DNA from: Rs1 sp000416275
GTDB taxonomy: Bacteria > Pseudomonadota > Gammaproteobacteria > Pseudomonadales > Balneatricaceae
Reading direction: 5' to 3'
NCBI GenBank assembly: GCA_965243635.1
Contig: OZ251574.1
Location: 4,092,001 to 4,156,000 of the forward strand
DNA length: 64,000 nucleotides
The notes under the pieces were generated by a model. It had not been told where the DNA came from and did not search any database. It worked only from the letters and a program-made list of their open reading frames with translations. The number at the start of each line of letters is the position of its first letter. Position 1 is the stretch's first letter. Shown here in pieces: positions 17,110 through 25,559 of this stretch. The translations under genes and the position numbers were made by a program.

Positions 17110-17727
17110 ATGGACGAATTGCATCAATTATCGCCAATAGTACAAGTGATTATAGCGGTTAGTAGCTCATATTTATTGCTGGCTAGGTTTAGGTATCAAA
17201 AGAATATACAGGGCATTACCAAACAGTTTTTATCTAGTTATAATAAAAGCTTAGCGAAGAATGAATTTCATTTTATAACGTACCTTTCTTTGGACCCGCG
17301 TAAATCAAGGGCTCTTCCGAGCCACGCAGGAATTGAGCATTTGTGGTTCAAAACTTTTTTTGGAAAGGTTTATCAATATATTTACAAACGAGATGTAGAT
17401 AATAAAATTTGTTTATTTATAATTATTTTTTGGACTATTTTATTACTTGATATATCTATCATGCAGAGTCTGGGACACAAGGCTTTATTTTTGCTGTATT
17501 GGCTTCAGTACTTAGCAAATTACTTTAATATAGATGCTTCAAATTATAAATACATTTTAATTATTAGCATGCTGTTATCATTATTTTTCCCCGCTATTTT
17601 TGTTTTTTGTGGGAGAAGTATGGTTAGCAGTATCAGGAGTTATAGTAAGTATTTAGCTATGTATCATGAGACCGCTAGAGATCTTGACAGTGATGCTGCA
17701 GATGTCGAAATACCAGACTTCGACTAA
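17110..17727 (+). CDS. Membrane protein of unknown function, second gene of the cassette
   Basis: A 205-residue protein with likely transmembrane segments at about residues 9-26 (PIVQVIIAVSSSYLLLARF), 99-118 (KICLFIIIFWTILLLDISIM), 122-138 and 149-170 (YILIISMLLSLFFPAIFVFC). A cytosolic loop of about 70 residues separates the first from the rest, and an acidic tail (DLDSDAADVEIPDFD) ends it. I do not recognise the family. Its pairing with a small soluble protein, AT-rich composition and position between IS-type ends suggest a mobile accessory cassette, possibly a sensor plus membrane effector; this is inference. Confidence 0.75.
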   Translation: MDELHQLSPIVQVIIAVSSSYLLLARFRYQKNIQGITKQFLSSYNKSLAKNEFHFITYLSLDPRKSRALPSHAGIEHLWFKTFFGKVYQYIYKRDVDNKICLFIIIFWTILLLDISIMQSLGHKALFLLYWLQYLANYFNIDASNYKYILIISMLLSLFFPAIFVFCGRSMVSSIRSYSKYLAMYHETARDLDSDAADVEIPDFD

Positions 17728-17793
17728 GGACTGTAATCAATGAGATCAGAGTAGAATGGCACTTAGTTAACGTGTAACTTATTGTTTATTAAG

Positions 17794-19167
17794 TCATTTG
17801 TCTTTCCTTGGATGCCCGTTTTTTAGTATTTCTCGTCTTGCTTTGCTCCGTTCTACCATGAGTAATTTGTAGGGTTTTGGTCGTCTTTTTACCGCTCTAG
17901 GTTCTAGTCGGCCAGGCCTATTACCCACTTTACGCTCTGCTATGAGCGCAAACATATCAGCGTTAATTTCTTTTCCCAATAAATTATACGTATTCCATAT
18001 TTGCACCGCATGCTTAAAACTCAATTCCCGCGGTTTTAAGTTTTTATTCTGCGCAGCTTGAGCCATCACTAACCTGATCAAGTTATTAGCAAGAAAATAC
18101 ACCCATATCTCCTTTTTGCACATGGCAGGAGATTTACAACTTAAAATATTCATACCTAACGTTGTCTTTAAATCCCTAAAATCGACCTCCACGTTCCAGC
18201 GCTGCTTGTATAAGTTTTTGAGCTCTTTTTTAGGATATTTTTTCGCCGAAAGCATCGTTGTGATGAGTGTTTTTTGATCCACTTTTAACTCGCGAATCAG
18301 TATGTTGTCGGGGGCTCTATCAAACTCATCTTGCGTCATCCAATCTGGCTTCTTCTTAGATTTTGGAATCTCGATTAGATGGTCTTTTTTACCTAGAGCA
18401 ATTCCTTTGCCAAAATCTGTAATTTTCTTCCGTACTCCCATTTGCTCAAATAAAACATCCACCCCTTTGTCTAACATTTCAGCCAACAGGAAGTAAGTAC
18501 CAAAAAAAGCATCACCAATCACAACATCCCCGTGTTTAAAGGTGTGTAGAGTTTTTCTAAGTAAGCTTTGCTCGTCTGATCCCTTTCCTTTAAACGGGCC
18601 TATAGCCGCATTAAGTAAAGCACCGCTAGTTAAACAGTTGACTGTTAGCACTCGGCATATTGGGAAGCCTAATCCCGGCTTTTGCGCACCCTGCTGTGGG
18701 AATTCTAGTTGGCTTTCTTCAGTATCAGGTATGGTGAGTGAAGTACCATCAATGAGGCAGACGCGTCGATTTCTCCACCCCCAACAACTCTGCGCTTCTT
18801 GCTGAATGAGGGACCCTATCTCTGTGGTTAAATCAGTCAATAAATCTAGTGGCAGTTTTCGTCTAGCAAGACAATATCCACCGGTGTTCGTGCTAATCCT
18901 ACCTTCTGGATTGTCTTGACGCTGGATGATCAAATCGTTGACCGCTTTACTGCAGGAGCGATCTTCATTTAATGCTTGAGCTAAGAACATCGACAAAGTT
19001 GTTGTCGGATTATAAATGCGGTTTCTGTGCGAAGGAGTGTGTTTTTCAAAAATTCGTTTCAAGCTCTGACTAGAGAGCAAATCTATAAAACTGCTGGCAT
19101 TTGAACTATTTGCTAACGTATTGAATTTTTTCTTTTGAGAGAAGTTAAACTGAGAGATAATAGGCAT
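17794..19167 (-). CDS. IS4-family DDE transposase
   Basis: A 457-residue transposase. The DDE motifs are RVCLIDGTSLTIPDTEESQL (first Asp), DVVIGDAFFGTYFLLAEM (second Asp) and the Y-x2-R-x3-E-x6-K signature in LYKQRWNVEVDFRDLKTTLG. The N-terminal LSMFLAQALNEDRSCSKAVN region is the IS4 DNA-binding part. The gene is intact and could act in trans on the family A miniature elements, which share its termini. The ATG is at 19165-19167, two bases from the arm of the upstream hairpin. Confidence 0.92.
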   Translation of the reverse strand: MPIISQFNFSQKKKFNTLANSSNASSFIDLLSSQSLKRIFEKHTPSHRNRIYNPTTTLSMFLAQALNEDRSCSKAVNDLIIQRQDNPEGRISTNTGGYCLARRKLPLDLLTDLTTEIGSLIQQEAQSCWGWRNRRVCLIDGTSLTIPDTEESQLEFPQQGAQKPGLGFPICRVLTVNCLTSGALLNAAIGPFKGKGSDEQSLLRKTLHTFKHGDVVIGDAFFGTYFLLAEMLDKGVDVLFEQMGVRKKITDFGKGIALGKKDHLIEIPKSKKKPDWMTQDEFDRAPDNILIRELKVDQKTLITTMLSAKKYPKKELKNLYKQRWNVEVDFRDLKTTLGMNILSCKSPAMCKKEIWVYFLANNLIRLVMAQAAQNKNLKPRELSFKHAVQIWNTYNLLGKEINADMFALIAERKVGNRPGRLEPRAVKRRPKPYKLLMVERSKARREILKNGHPRKDK

Positions 19168-19170
19168 GAA

Positions 19171-19225
19171 GGCAGTCTGTTTTGTAAGTTTTTTGTGGTG
19201 AAAATATTTTACAAAACTTACTGCC
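19171..19225 (-). promoter_or_regulatory. Hairpin at the IS4 transposase start
   Basis: GGCAGT...TTTTGTA (19171-19186) pairs with TACAAAA...ACTGCC (19210-19225), with a 3-nt internal loop. The arm ends 3 nt before the minus-strand ATG. Read-through RNA entering the element would fold over the start. A short internal promoter could lie in the AT-rich loop. Confidence 0.65.
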
Positions 19226-19348
19226 TTTTTTGTATATATCTTTTAAGAAAAAACCTGTTTAGTCTTTGTATTTAAAGTAGTTATTCCTTAACTAAGTGCC
19301 ATTCTACTCTGACCCCATTGATTCTGACATTTTTATTGTCAATCTACA

Positions 19349-19816
19349 TTATGCCCTATTAACTTTAGCCGCATAACAACCTGGTTTAGCAAAATGCAGA
19401 TGAATATAATCAGTCATCTCATCATTAAACATGTCTGTTATTGTCGCAGCTATACTCGGCCCTTGTGCCAACTCTGCGTTTATCATCATGTGCTGCTGAT
19501 CAAATGCTCTTAATGAAATTATTCTGTCGGTAATCATTTCAGGAATTTGATTTTTTTGGGGTGATGCTTGTTTTACATGCTCTCTAATATAAATAGCATG
19601 GCTCGCTTGAAAAGGACTAACATCAGGCAAGTGCCTATAGTTTATTAACAGCACTCTTTCACCAATCTCTGCATCTTCTAGACTAATACGGCAAGGGACA
19701 CCGGGCTTTTCAGTGACTAATTCACTCACAATATTATGCTCTTTAAGCACCGCTTCGCTTAAGCTAAAAAGATCTTTAAATGTTGTTTCTGCTAAAGCCG
19801 AAAGTTGAAAATTCAT
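19349..19816 (-). CDS. DUF1203 family protein
   Basis: A 155-residue protein matching DUF1203 along its length: LFSLSEAVLKEHNIV, GVPCRISLEDAEIGERVLLI with NYRHLPDVSPFQASHAIYIR, RIISLRAFDQQHMMINAELA and the C-terminal DYIHLHFAKPGCYAAKVNRA. The family is widespread in proteobacteria and has no established function; the H-x-H-x-x-K-x-G-C-Y end is its hallmark. It is a single gene with no operon partner, lying just outside the IS border. Confidence 0.88.
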   Translation of the reverse strand: MNFQLSALAETTFKDLFSLSEAVLKEHNIVSELVTEKPGVPCRISLEDAEIGERVLLINYRHLPDVSPFQASHAIYIREHVKQASPQKNQIPEMITDRIISLRAFDQQHMMINAELAQGPSIAATITDMFNDEMTDYIHLHFAKPGCYAAKVNRA

Positions 19817-19910
19817 GCTGTTATCTCCTATTAATTGCCTCTAGTTTAAATAATACTCAAGGTAGAGAACACCCGATTCTTGCTATCATTAGCAATCACT
19901 TGTAATTAAT

Positions 19911-19963
19911 GGGTCAGAGTAAATTGATAATCCAGGCTGAAATTAATTTACTCCGACCCCATG
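19911..19963. repeat. 52-bp mini inverted repeat with GGTCAGAGTAAATT ends
   Basis: GGGTCAGAGTAAATTGAT and its near-complement AATTAATTTACTCCGACCCC are separated by about 18 bp. It is an extremely short relative of the element at 11746-11937. Confidence 0.65.
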
Positions 19964-20227
19964 ATTGAATCTCTCGAATGCTTGACCATTCTTCAGCTAA
20001 TCGTTTTCTCTCGAAAATTATGGCCTCTCAGTGTATAATTTTCTCGGATTTCTTGATCCGTATATCGGCTTTATAGCTAACCCTTTCAGTCTTGCTGGTT
20101 GTCTTGGTTATTGTTGTCATATACATGCTCTTATTTACTGGGCGATTTTTAGAAACAAGCGCACTTCAAGCGCTCCAATATCCAAAAAACACAGTAAAAC
20201 AGTCAGAATACAGCGGTATAATAAAAC

Positions 20228-21250
20228 TTGAAAACAGCAATAGATTCGACCAATAACCTACACAACACCACAAATTCAATTGATCGCAGCATTTCAGTGG
20301 CGCCGATGATGGATTGGACAGATAAACACTGTCGGCACTTTCATCGACTGTTCAGTCGCAATACTCTTTTATATACTGAGATGGTCACCACTGGCGCACT
20401 AATTTATGGTGATAAAGATCGGCATTTAGCCTATAACGACTCCGAGCATCCGCTGGCATTGCAGTTAGGTGGTAGCAACCCTGCTGAACTGGCAACTTGT
20501 GCAAAAATGGCGCAAGACTATGGCTATGATGAAGTTAACCTCAATGTCGGTTGCCCGAGTGATCGGGTACAAAACAATATGATCGGCGCCTGCTTGATGG
20601 CGCATCCGCAACTGGTTGCCGACTGTCTATCGAGCATGCAGGATGCTGTGAGCATTCCAGTGACAGTTAAACATCGATTAGGCATTGATGATTTAGATTC
20701 TGATCAGCTGTTGCAGCAATTTGTCGACACTGTGGCGCAATCGGGCTGTCGCACTTTTATTGTGCATGCCAGAAAGGCCATTTTGGCGGGTTTAAGTCCT
20801 AAGCAAAACCGCGATGTCCCGCCTTTACAGTACGATCGGGTCTATAAACTAAAGCAGGTTTTTCCGCACTTAGAAATCATTTTAAATGGCGGCGTCAAAA
20901 CTACTGACGAAGCCCAGCAACACTTAAAGTTTGTCGATGGGGTGATGATTGGTCGAGAGGCGTATCACAATCCCTATGACATCTTAGCGAGTGTCGATCA
21001 GTTGTTTTTCCAGCAGTCGAGCGCTATAAAATCTAGACAGCAAATTTTACAAGAAATGTTTCCCTACATCGAACAGCAACTAACCAATGGCGTACCTTTA
21101 AGTTATATTACCCGCCATATGTTAGGGCTTTTTCACGGTATGAAAGGCGGCAAACAATTTAGAAGAGTTATCAGCGAGCAAGCTTATAAACAGGATGCTG
21201 GTATTCAAGTATTAAACGAAGCATTTGCTAGAGTAAATGCATTTTTATAA
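20228..21250 (+). CDS. dusA: tRNA-dihydrouridine(20/20a) synthase
   Basis: A protein of about 340 residues that reduces U20/U20a of tRNA with FMN and NADPH. The signature SVAPMMDWTDKHCRHFHRLF lies near residue 23, followed by NVGCPSDRVQ with the catalytic Cys (about residue 108), VTVKHRLGID with FMN/RNA-contact residues, FIVHARKAILAGLSPKQNRD and VMIGREAYHNPY. All fit DusA rather than DusB/C. The start is uncertain: the TTG at 20228 lacks a Shine-Dalgarno, and no ATG precedes the core. The tal gene follows after 14 bp, suggesting co-transcription. Confidence 0.93.
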   Translation: MKTAIDSTNNLHNTTNSIDRSISVAPMMDWTDKHCRHFHRLFSRNTLLYTEMVTTGALIYGDKDRHLAYNDSEHPLALQLGGSNPAELATCAKMAQDYGYDEVNLNVGCPSDRVQNNMIGACLMAHPQLVADCLSSMQDAVSIPVTVKHRLGIDDLDSDQLLQQFVDTVAQSGCRTFIVHARKAILAGLSPKQNRDVPPLQYDRVYKLKQVFPHLEIILNGGVKTTDEAQQHLKFVDGVMIGREAYHNPYDILASVDQLFFQQSSAIKSRQQILQEMFPYIEQQLTNGVPLSYITRHMLGLFHGMKGGKQFRRVISEQAYKQDAGIQVLNEAFARVNAFL

Positions 21251-21264
21251 AAGGAATATTGAGT

Positions 21265-22218
21265 ATGTTAAGCCAATTAGAACAGCTAAAGACCATGACC
21301 ACCGTGGTTGCCGACACTGGCGATATTGCAGCAATCAAGCAGTTTTCACCGGTTGATGCGACGACCAACCCATCACTTTTACTCAAAGCTAGCAGCTTAC
21401 CCGCCTACGCCCCACTGTTGAGCGAAGCAAAAACATGGGCAAATTCGCAAGGCGGTAGCGATGCACAAGTACTCGCTAATATGACTCAGAAATTAGCAGT
21501 CTTAATCGGTTTGGAAATATTGAAAATTGTCCCGGGGCGCATTTCAACTGAAGTGGATGCTAGATTGTCTTATGACATCCAAGGCACTTTAGACAGCGCT
21601 CATCAGATTATTGATTTGTATAATAAAGCAGGCATAAGCAACGATCGAATTTTGATCAAAGCCGCGTCGACATGGGAAGGTATTCAAGCGGCCAAGCAGC
21701 TGGAAAAAGAGGGTATCAACTGTAATCTAACGCTGTTATTCGGCTTTGGCCAAGCAGCTGCTTGCGCTGATGCCGGCGTCTACTTGATCTCTCCCTTTGT
21801 CGGCAGAATTTTAGACTGGTATAAAGCCACTTATCCTGAAAAAGATTTTAGCGGTGCAAATGATCCAGGCGTGCAGTCAGTGACTAGCATTTACAATTTT
21901 TATAAGACCAATAACTATAACACGATAGTAATGGGCGCTAGCTTTAGAAACGTCGGTGAAATTCAAGCACTGGCAGGCTGTGATCGCCTGACTATTAGCC
22001 CGCAGCTAATGCAGGCCCTAGACCAGTTGATGGAGCCGCTAGAGCGTCAATTAAATCCGCAATCAGCGCAATCCGAGCAAGTGGCCGTCAGTATTGATGA
22101 GACTACTTTCTCCCAGCAGCTAAAAGCCGATGCGATGGCCAACGAAAAGCTATCTTCGGGTATCGATGGCTTTGTTGCAGATCAAATTAAACTAGAGCAA
22201 CTACTCGCTAAACTATAG
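21265..22218 (+). CDS. tal: Transaldolase
   Basis: A 317-residue TalB-type transaldolase of the non-oxidative pentose phosphate pathway, transferring a dihydroxyacetone unit between sugar phosphates. Motifs are VDATTNPSLLLKA at the N-terminus, EVDARLSYD, the Schiff-base Lys in ILIKAASTWEGIQAA (about residue 130), CNLTLLFGFGQAAACADAG and ISPFVGRILDW. I prefer the ATG at 21265, with AAGGA 9 nt upstream, over the TTG at 21259. It follows dusA closely and is followed by a hairpin at 22228-22253. Confidence 0.95.
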   Translation: MLSQLEQLKTMTTVVADTGDIAAIKQFSPVDATTNPSLLLKASSLPAYAPLLSEAKTWANSQGGSDAQVLANMTQKLAVLIGLEILKIVPGRISTEVDARLSYDIQGTLDSAHQIIDLYNKAGISNDRILIKAASTWEGIQAAKQLEKEGINCNLTLLFGFGQAAACADAGVYLISPFVGRILDWYKATYPEKDFSGANDPGVQSVTSIYNFYKTNNYNTIVMGASFRNVGEIQALAGCDRLTISPQLMQALDQLMEPLERQLNPQSAQSEQVAVSIDETTFSQQLKADAMANEKLSSGIDGFVADQIKLEQLLAKL

Positions 22219-22227
22219 TAGTCACTA

Positions 22228-22253
22228 GGGCTTCAGCCTATAAGCTGAAGCCC
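22228..22253 (+). terminator. Strong hairpin after tal
   Basis: GGGCTTCAGC (22228-22237) and GCTGAAGCCC (22244-22253) form a perfect 10-bp GC-rich stem with a 6-nt loop, 10 bp after the tal stop. There is no T tract directly behind it, so it may protect the 3' end rather than terminate by itself. Confidence 0.5.
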
Positions 22254-22267
22254 ACTGCCTAGCCAAT

Positions 22268-22453
22268 TTTTAACTCCTAACTCCTAACTCCTAACTCCTA
22301 ACTCCTAACTCCTAACTTTCTAACTTCTAACTTTCTAACTTTCTAACTTTCTAACTTTCTAACTTTCTAACTTTCTAACTTTCTAACTTTCTAACTTTCT
22401 AACTTTCTAACTTTCTAACTTCTAACTTCTAACTTCTAACTTCTAACTTCTAA
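22268..22453. repeat. Compound 7/8-bp minisatellite between tal and argR
   Basis: Three blocks follow each other: about six TAACTCC heptamers, then about a dozen TAACTTTC octamers, then about five TAACTTC heptamers. All share TAACT. The array fills the 3' gap between the convergent genes tal and argR, ending 10 bp from the argR stop. The period changes by one base between blocks, which is unusual. Confidence 0.95.
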
Positions 22454-22462
22454 TTGCCAACC

Positions 22463-23434
22463 TCAATCAACCAATTTGCGCTCTTCTCTTGGCGTAATAT
22501 CATAGAAATTTTTGTAGGCGGTACTAAAATACGATGCACTTGAAAAACCACATAACATGCCAATTTGCAGGATCGTTTTATCACTTTGACGCAACAGCTT
22601 CCTCGCCTGGGTCAGACGTAATTCAATGTAGTACTTAGCGGGGACGTTGTGCAGGTATTTTTTAAATAAGCGCTCTAAATGGCGCCTCGATAATCTTACA
22701 TGATGGGCCAAATCATCAGTACTTAATGGCTCTTCAATGTTAGCTTCCATTAAAGTGACCGCCTCTATCAACTTGGGCTGATTGGCGCTGATTCTGGATT
22801 TTATTGGAATGCGTTGTAAATCGTCGGTACTGCGGATTCGCTCGCAGACAAACTGTTCTGAGATAGAAGCGGCTAAATCCATATTCTGCTGTCGACCAAT
22901 TAAGAACAACATCATATCCATCGACGCTGTGCCGCCGCTGCAAGTATATCGCGCGCCGTCAATTTCAAATAATCTGTTGGTGACTTGCGTCTTGGGAAAC
23001 TCTCGTTTTAGATTTTCAATATGCCACCAGTGGATAGTCGCACGATATTTATCTAACAAACCTGCAATAGCCAATACATAGGAACCAGTGCCGATCCCAC
23101 CAATCGCTATATTGCTATTCAACTGTTTTTTCAACCAGTCGATTACCGTCTCATTACCGGTACGGGCAACAGGGCTGGCGCCGCAGACAAATACTGCATC
23201 AAAATAGGGCAGCTCTTTTAAGTTGTGATCGACTTGTATCTGCACGCCGCAACTACTAGTCACCGGCTTGCCATCATGACTGATCAGCGCCGTTGCATAG
23301 CAGTTTCGCTCGCTGATCCAATTGGCCATCCGCAGCGGCTCTATGGCGGAAGAAAATGCAATCAGTGAAAAATTTGGTAACAAAATAAAGCCGTAACGCA
23401 GTTCTCTGTTAGATTTGTGCTCAGTATGTAGCAT
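22463..23434 (-). CDS. argR: AraC-family regulator with DJ-1/PfpI-like domain, ArgR type
   Basis: A 323-residue GlxA-type protein. Residues 10-185 are a class-I glutamine-amidotransferase-like (DJ-1/PfpI) sensor (YGFILLPNFSLIAFSSAIEP; AIGGIGTGSYVLAIAGLLD, with Thr in place of the usual Cys). The C-terminal 100 residues carry two AraC helix-turn-helix motifs (LSTDDLAHHVRLSRRHLERL; ILQIGMLCGFSSASYFSTAY). In Pseudomonas aeruginosa the protein of this architecture, ArgR, activates the aru operon in response to arginine. Its divergent position 414 bp from astC supports the same role here. Confidence 0.85.
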   Translation of the reverse strand: MLHTEHKSNRELRYGFILLPNFSLIAFSSAIEPLRMANWISERNCYATALISHDGKPVTSSCGVQIQVDHNLKELPYFDAVFVCGASPVARTGNETVIDWLKKQLNSNIAIGGIGTGSYVLAIAGLLDKYRATIHWWHIENLKREFPKTQVTNRLFEIDGARYTCSGGTASMDMMLFLIGRQQNMDLAASISEQFVCERIRSTDDLQRIPIKSRISANQPKLIEAVTLMEANIEEPLSTDDLAHHVRLSRRHLERLFKKYLHNVPAKYYIELRLTQARKLLRQSDKTILQIGMLCGFSSASYFSTAYKNFYDITPREERKLVD

Positions 23435-23453
23435 TCCATAAACCTTATATTAT

Positions 23454-23523
23454 CCTGAATCAGTGATTTTACTGCGCCTGATAGCGCAAGTTCTTGATTC
23501 ACTTTGAAGTCACGGACTTCAGG
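23454..23523. repeat. Degraded family-2 miniature element upstream of argR
   Basis: The ends CCTGAATCAGTGATTTTACT and TTGAAGTCACGGACTTCAGG, and internal GCGCAAGTTCTTGATTC, match family 2, but the interior is shortened to about 70 bp. No clean flanking duplication remains. It lies 20 bp upstream of the argR start codon. Confidence 0.65.
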
Positions 23524-23731
23524 ATTTTGATATAGCGACGCGAAACTTAGTATAATATGACGTTAATTTAAACTAGTTTATTATAAATGACTTTTTTTAC
23601 CAATTAAATGTCGCTCTAATTAAATTCTCACTCTAGTATTCGCTACTTGGCTGGCACATAATCAATCAATCGGGCTTAGCGCTAAATTTTATCCCGGCTT
23701 CTATCATCGAGATTAAACAGATTTCTACAGT

Positions 23732-23807
23732 GAGAGCTCTGCATAACGTTGCGAGCGCAGTTATCGTACCCTCTGGGTAAGGTTTCACTGTAGTATGTTG
23801 AAGTCTC
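23732..23807. repeat. Miniature element family 1, copy 2, in the argR-astC promoter region
   Basis: GAGAGCTCTGCATAACGTTG and the internal GAGCGCAGTTATCGTACCCT and CTCTGGGTAAG match copy 1 at 4821-5070. The right end is diverged (GAAGTCTC). It ends about 40 bp upstream of the astC start, so it lies inside the 5' control region of the arginine operon. Confidence 0.75.
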
Positions 23808-23848
23808 ACCAATACCCAATGTTCACTGGCCACTTTAAGGATCCCAAA

Positions 23849-25069
23849 ATGACTAAACAAAACGTAACTCGTGCACTATTTGATGAAGTAATGGTACCTA
23901 ACTATAACCCTCAACAGATGGTACCGGTACGCGGTCAAGGTTCGCGAATTTGGGACCAAGAGGGAAAAGAGTACATCGATTTTGCTGGCGGTATTGCCGT
24001 CACTGCACTGGGTCATTGTCACCCGGCACTAGTCGCTACTTTAAAAGCCCAAGCTGATAATTTATGGCACTTATCCAACATTTTCACCAATGAGCCAGCT
24101 TTGCGTCTAGCGCAAAAATTATGTGCTGCGACTTTTGCCGATAAGGTATTTTTCTGTAACTCTGGCACTGAGGCTAACGAAGCGGCTTTTAAACTAGCCC
24201 GTAAATATAGCTACGATAATGTTGGCCCCGAGAAACACGAAATCATTTCTTTTGAGCAATCTTTCCACGGCCGCTCTTTATTTACCGTCTCTGTTGGCGG
24301 CCAAAAGAAATATCGTGAAGGTTTTGAACCGGTTCCCGCCGGCATTACTCACTTGCCTTTTAACGATATTGAAGCATTGAAAAATGCAATTTCCGCACGT
24401 ACTTGCGCGGTAGTATTAGAGCCTATCCAAGGGGAAGGCGGCGTGATTAACGCTGATCTTGAGTTTGTTAAAGCGGCGCGAGAGCTTTGTGATGAACACA
24501 ATGCACTGTTAATTTTTGATGAAGTACAGACAGGCGCCGGACGCACCGGTACTTTTTATGCGTATGAGCAATTCGGCGTTACTCCCGATATTTTAACCTC
24601 GGCTAAATCTTTAGGCGGTGGCTTCCCAATTGGTGCGATGCTAACTACTGACAAATGCGCCGCCAGCTTGAATTTTGGTACTCACGGTAGTACTTACGGT
24701 GGTAATCCACTAGCCTGCGCCGTTGCTGAAGTAGTGGTTGATCTTATTACTCAGCCAGAAGTACTGTCGGCAATTAAGAGCAAGCGTGCACTATTTGTAG
24801 ATGGCCTGAATGCTATTAATGACAAATACCAGATTTTCCAAGACACCCGTGGTTTAGGTTTATTGATCGGCGTTGAACTGATTGAAAAATGGCAGGGAAA
24901 AGCTGCGTTATTTATGGCCGCAGCCCGCGAAGAAGGTTTGATGATGCTTGTCGCAGGTCCTAAGGTGTTGCGTATGGCTCCATCACTGATCATTCCCGAT
25001 GCCGACATTAAGCTAGGTTTAGAGAAATTGGATGCCGCGATTGCGAAAGTAATTGCCAAAGAGAGCTAG
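23849..25069 (+). CDS. astC: Succinylornithine/acetylornithine aminotransferase
   Basis: A 406-residue class-III PLP aminotransferase (AruC/AstC/ArgD type). I chose the ATG at 23849, with AAGGA 7 nt upstream; the frame is open further upstream into the miniature element. Key features are the NSGTEANEAAFKLARKY motif, SFHGRSLFTVSVGGQ, the LIFDEVQTGAGRTGTFYAYE Asp and Gln that hold PLP, and the Schiff-base Lys in ILTSAKSLGGGFPIGAM (about residue 253). It converts N2-succinylornithine and 2-oxoglutarate to succinylglutamate semialdehyde and glutamate, the third step of the AST pathway. It is the first gene of the operon. Confidence 0.92.
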   Translation: MTKQNVTRALFDEVMVPNYNPQQMVPVRGQGSRIWDQEGKEYIDFAGGIAVTALGHCHPALVATLKAQADNLWHLSNIFTNEPALRLAQKLCAATFADKVFFCNSGTEANEAAFKLARKYSYDNVGPEKHEIISFEQSFHGRSLFTVSVGGQKKYREGFEPVPAGITHLPFNDIEALKNAISARTCAVVLEPIQGEGGVINADLEFVKAARELCDEHNALLIFDEVQTGAGRTGTFYAYEQFGVTPDILTSAKSLGGGFPIGAMLTTDKCAASLNFGTHGSTYGGNPLACAVAEVVVDLITQPEVLSAIKSKRALFVDGLNAINDKYQIFQDTRGLGLLIGVELIEKWQGKAALFMAAAREEGLMMLVAGPKVLRMAPSLIIPDADIKLGLEKLDAAIAKVIAKES

Positions 25070-25559
25070 GTTTTTCAAAATAGCGAGCTAGACTCGCTAT
25101 ATCTAGCGAGTTGCTGAGCTCAGAAAACTAATCGCCAACACATAGTGGTAACCACTAGGTGAAGGCGATCTAATACTTCGGGCAGGGGCATTACTAGGAG
25201 TGATTACTAGCAGTCATTTCCAGGGATAGCAGCTTAAGCTAGCAGCGACCCAGCCTAATAATGCTCAGTTTGAAATACTGCAGCGACCGCAGTAGGCATT
25301 CTTTATTTTGGGGGTACGAAAATAAAGTGACCGCTAAGCTTTTAAAGGCTTACATGGCTTTAATGGCTTACATGATTTAAATGACTGTAGTAGTTTTAGT
25401 GGCTTTAATCCCATTTAGCCAAGTTCAGCGGCCCTATTCTTACTGTTGGGAATAACCCGCTGTATTTAGAACGCGCAATGTTGCCCAAACTTTTAAAGCT
25501 CCCCCCATTTTAATAATTTTAGAGCAGCTAGTTCTCTAAGCTGTAATCAGGAAAATACC
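25070..25559 (+). other. 490-bp gap inside the arginine operon
   Basis: No gene is seen. A hairpin CTCGCTATATCTAGCGAG lies at about 25094-25111, just after astC; it lacks a T tract. A short imperfect repeat region (GCTTACATGGCTTTAATG twice) lies at about 25349-25385. The downstream gene has its own strong ribosome binding site (AGGA, 7 nt from the ATG at 25560). An internal promoter or the scar of a lost gene is possible. Confidence 0.5.

Larger units (their letters stand above)
17736..19322 (-). mobile_element. IS4-family insertion sequence (parent of miniature family A)
   Basis: The ends are ATCAATGAGATCAGAGTAGA and, inverted, ATCAATGGGGTCAGAGTAGA, both extended by ATGGCACTTAGTTAA. They match the ends of the miniature elements at 11.9-16.0 kb. 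One transposase gene fills the element. A stem (19171-19176 plus 19180-19186, with 19210-19216 plus 19220-19225) lies directly upstream of its start. No clear target duplication was found. Confidence 0.87.

Noticed and set aside
20031..20231. 66-codon hydrophobic frame ahead of dusA
   Set aside because: GTG start without Shine-Dalgarno, and TATAAT at its start looks more like a promoter than coding sequence.
22268..22453. Telomere-like or CRISPR-type array
   Set aside because: It is a pure short tandem repeat of 7-8 bp with no spacers and no sign of a replicon end.
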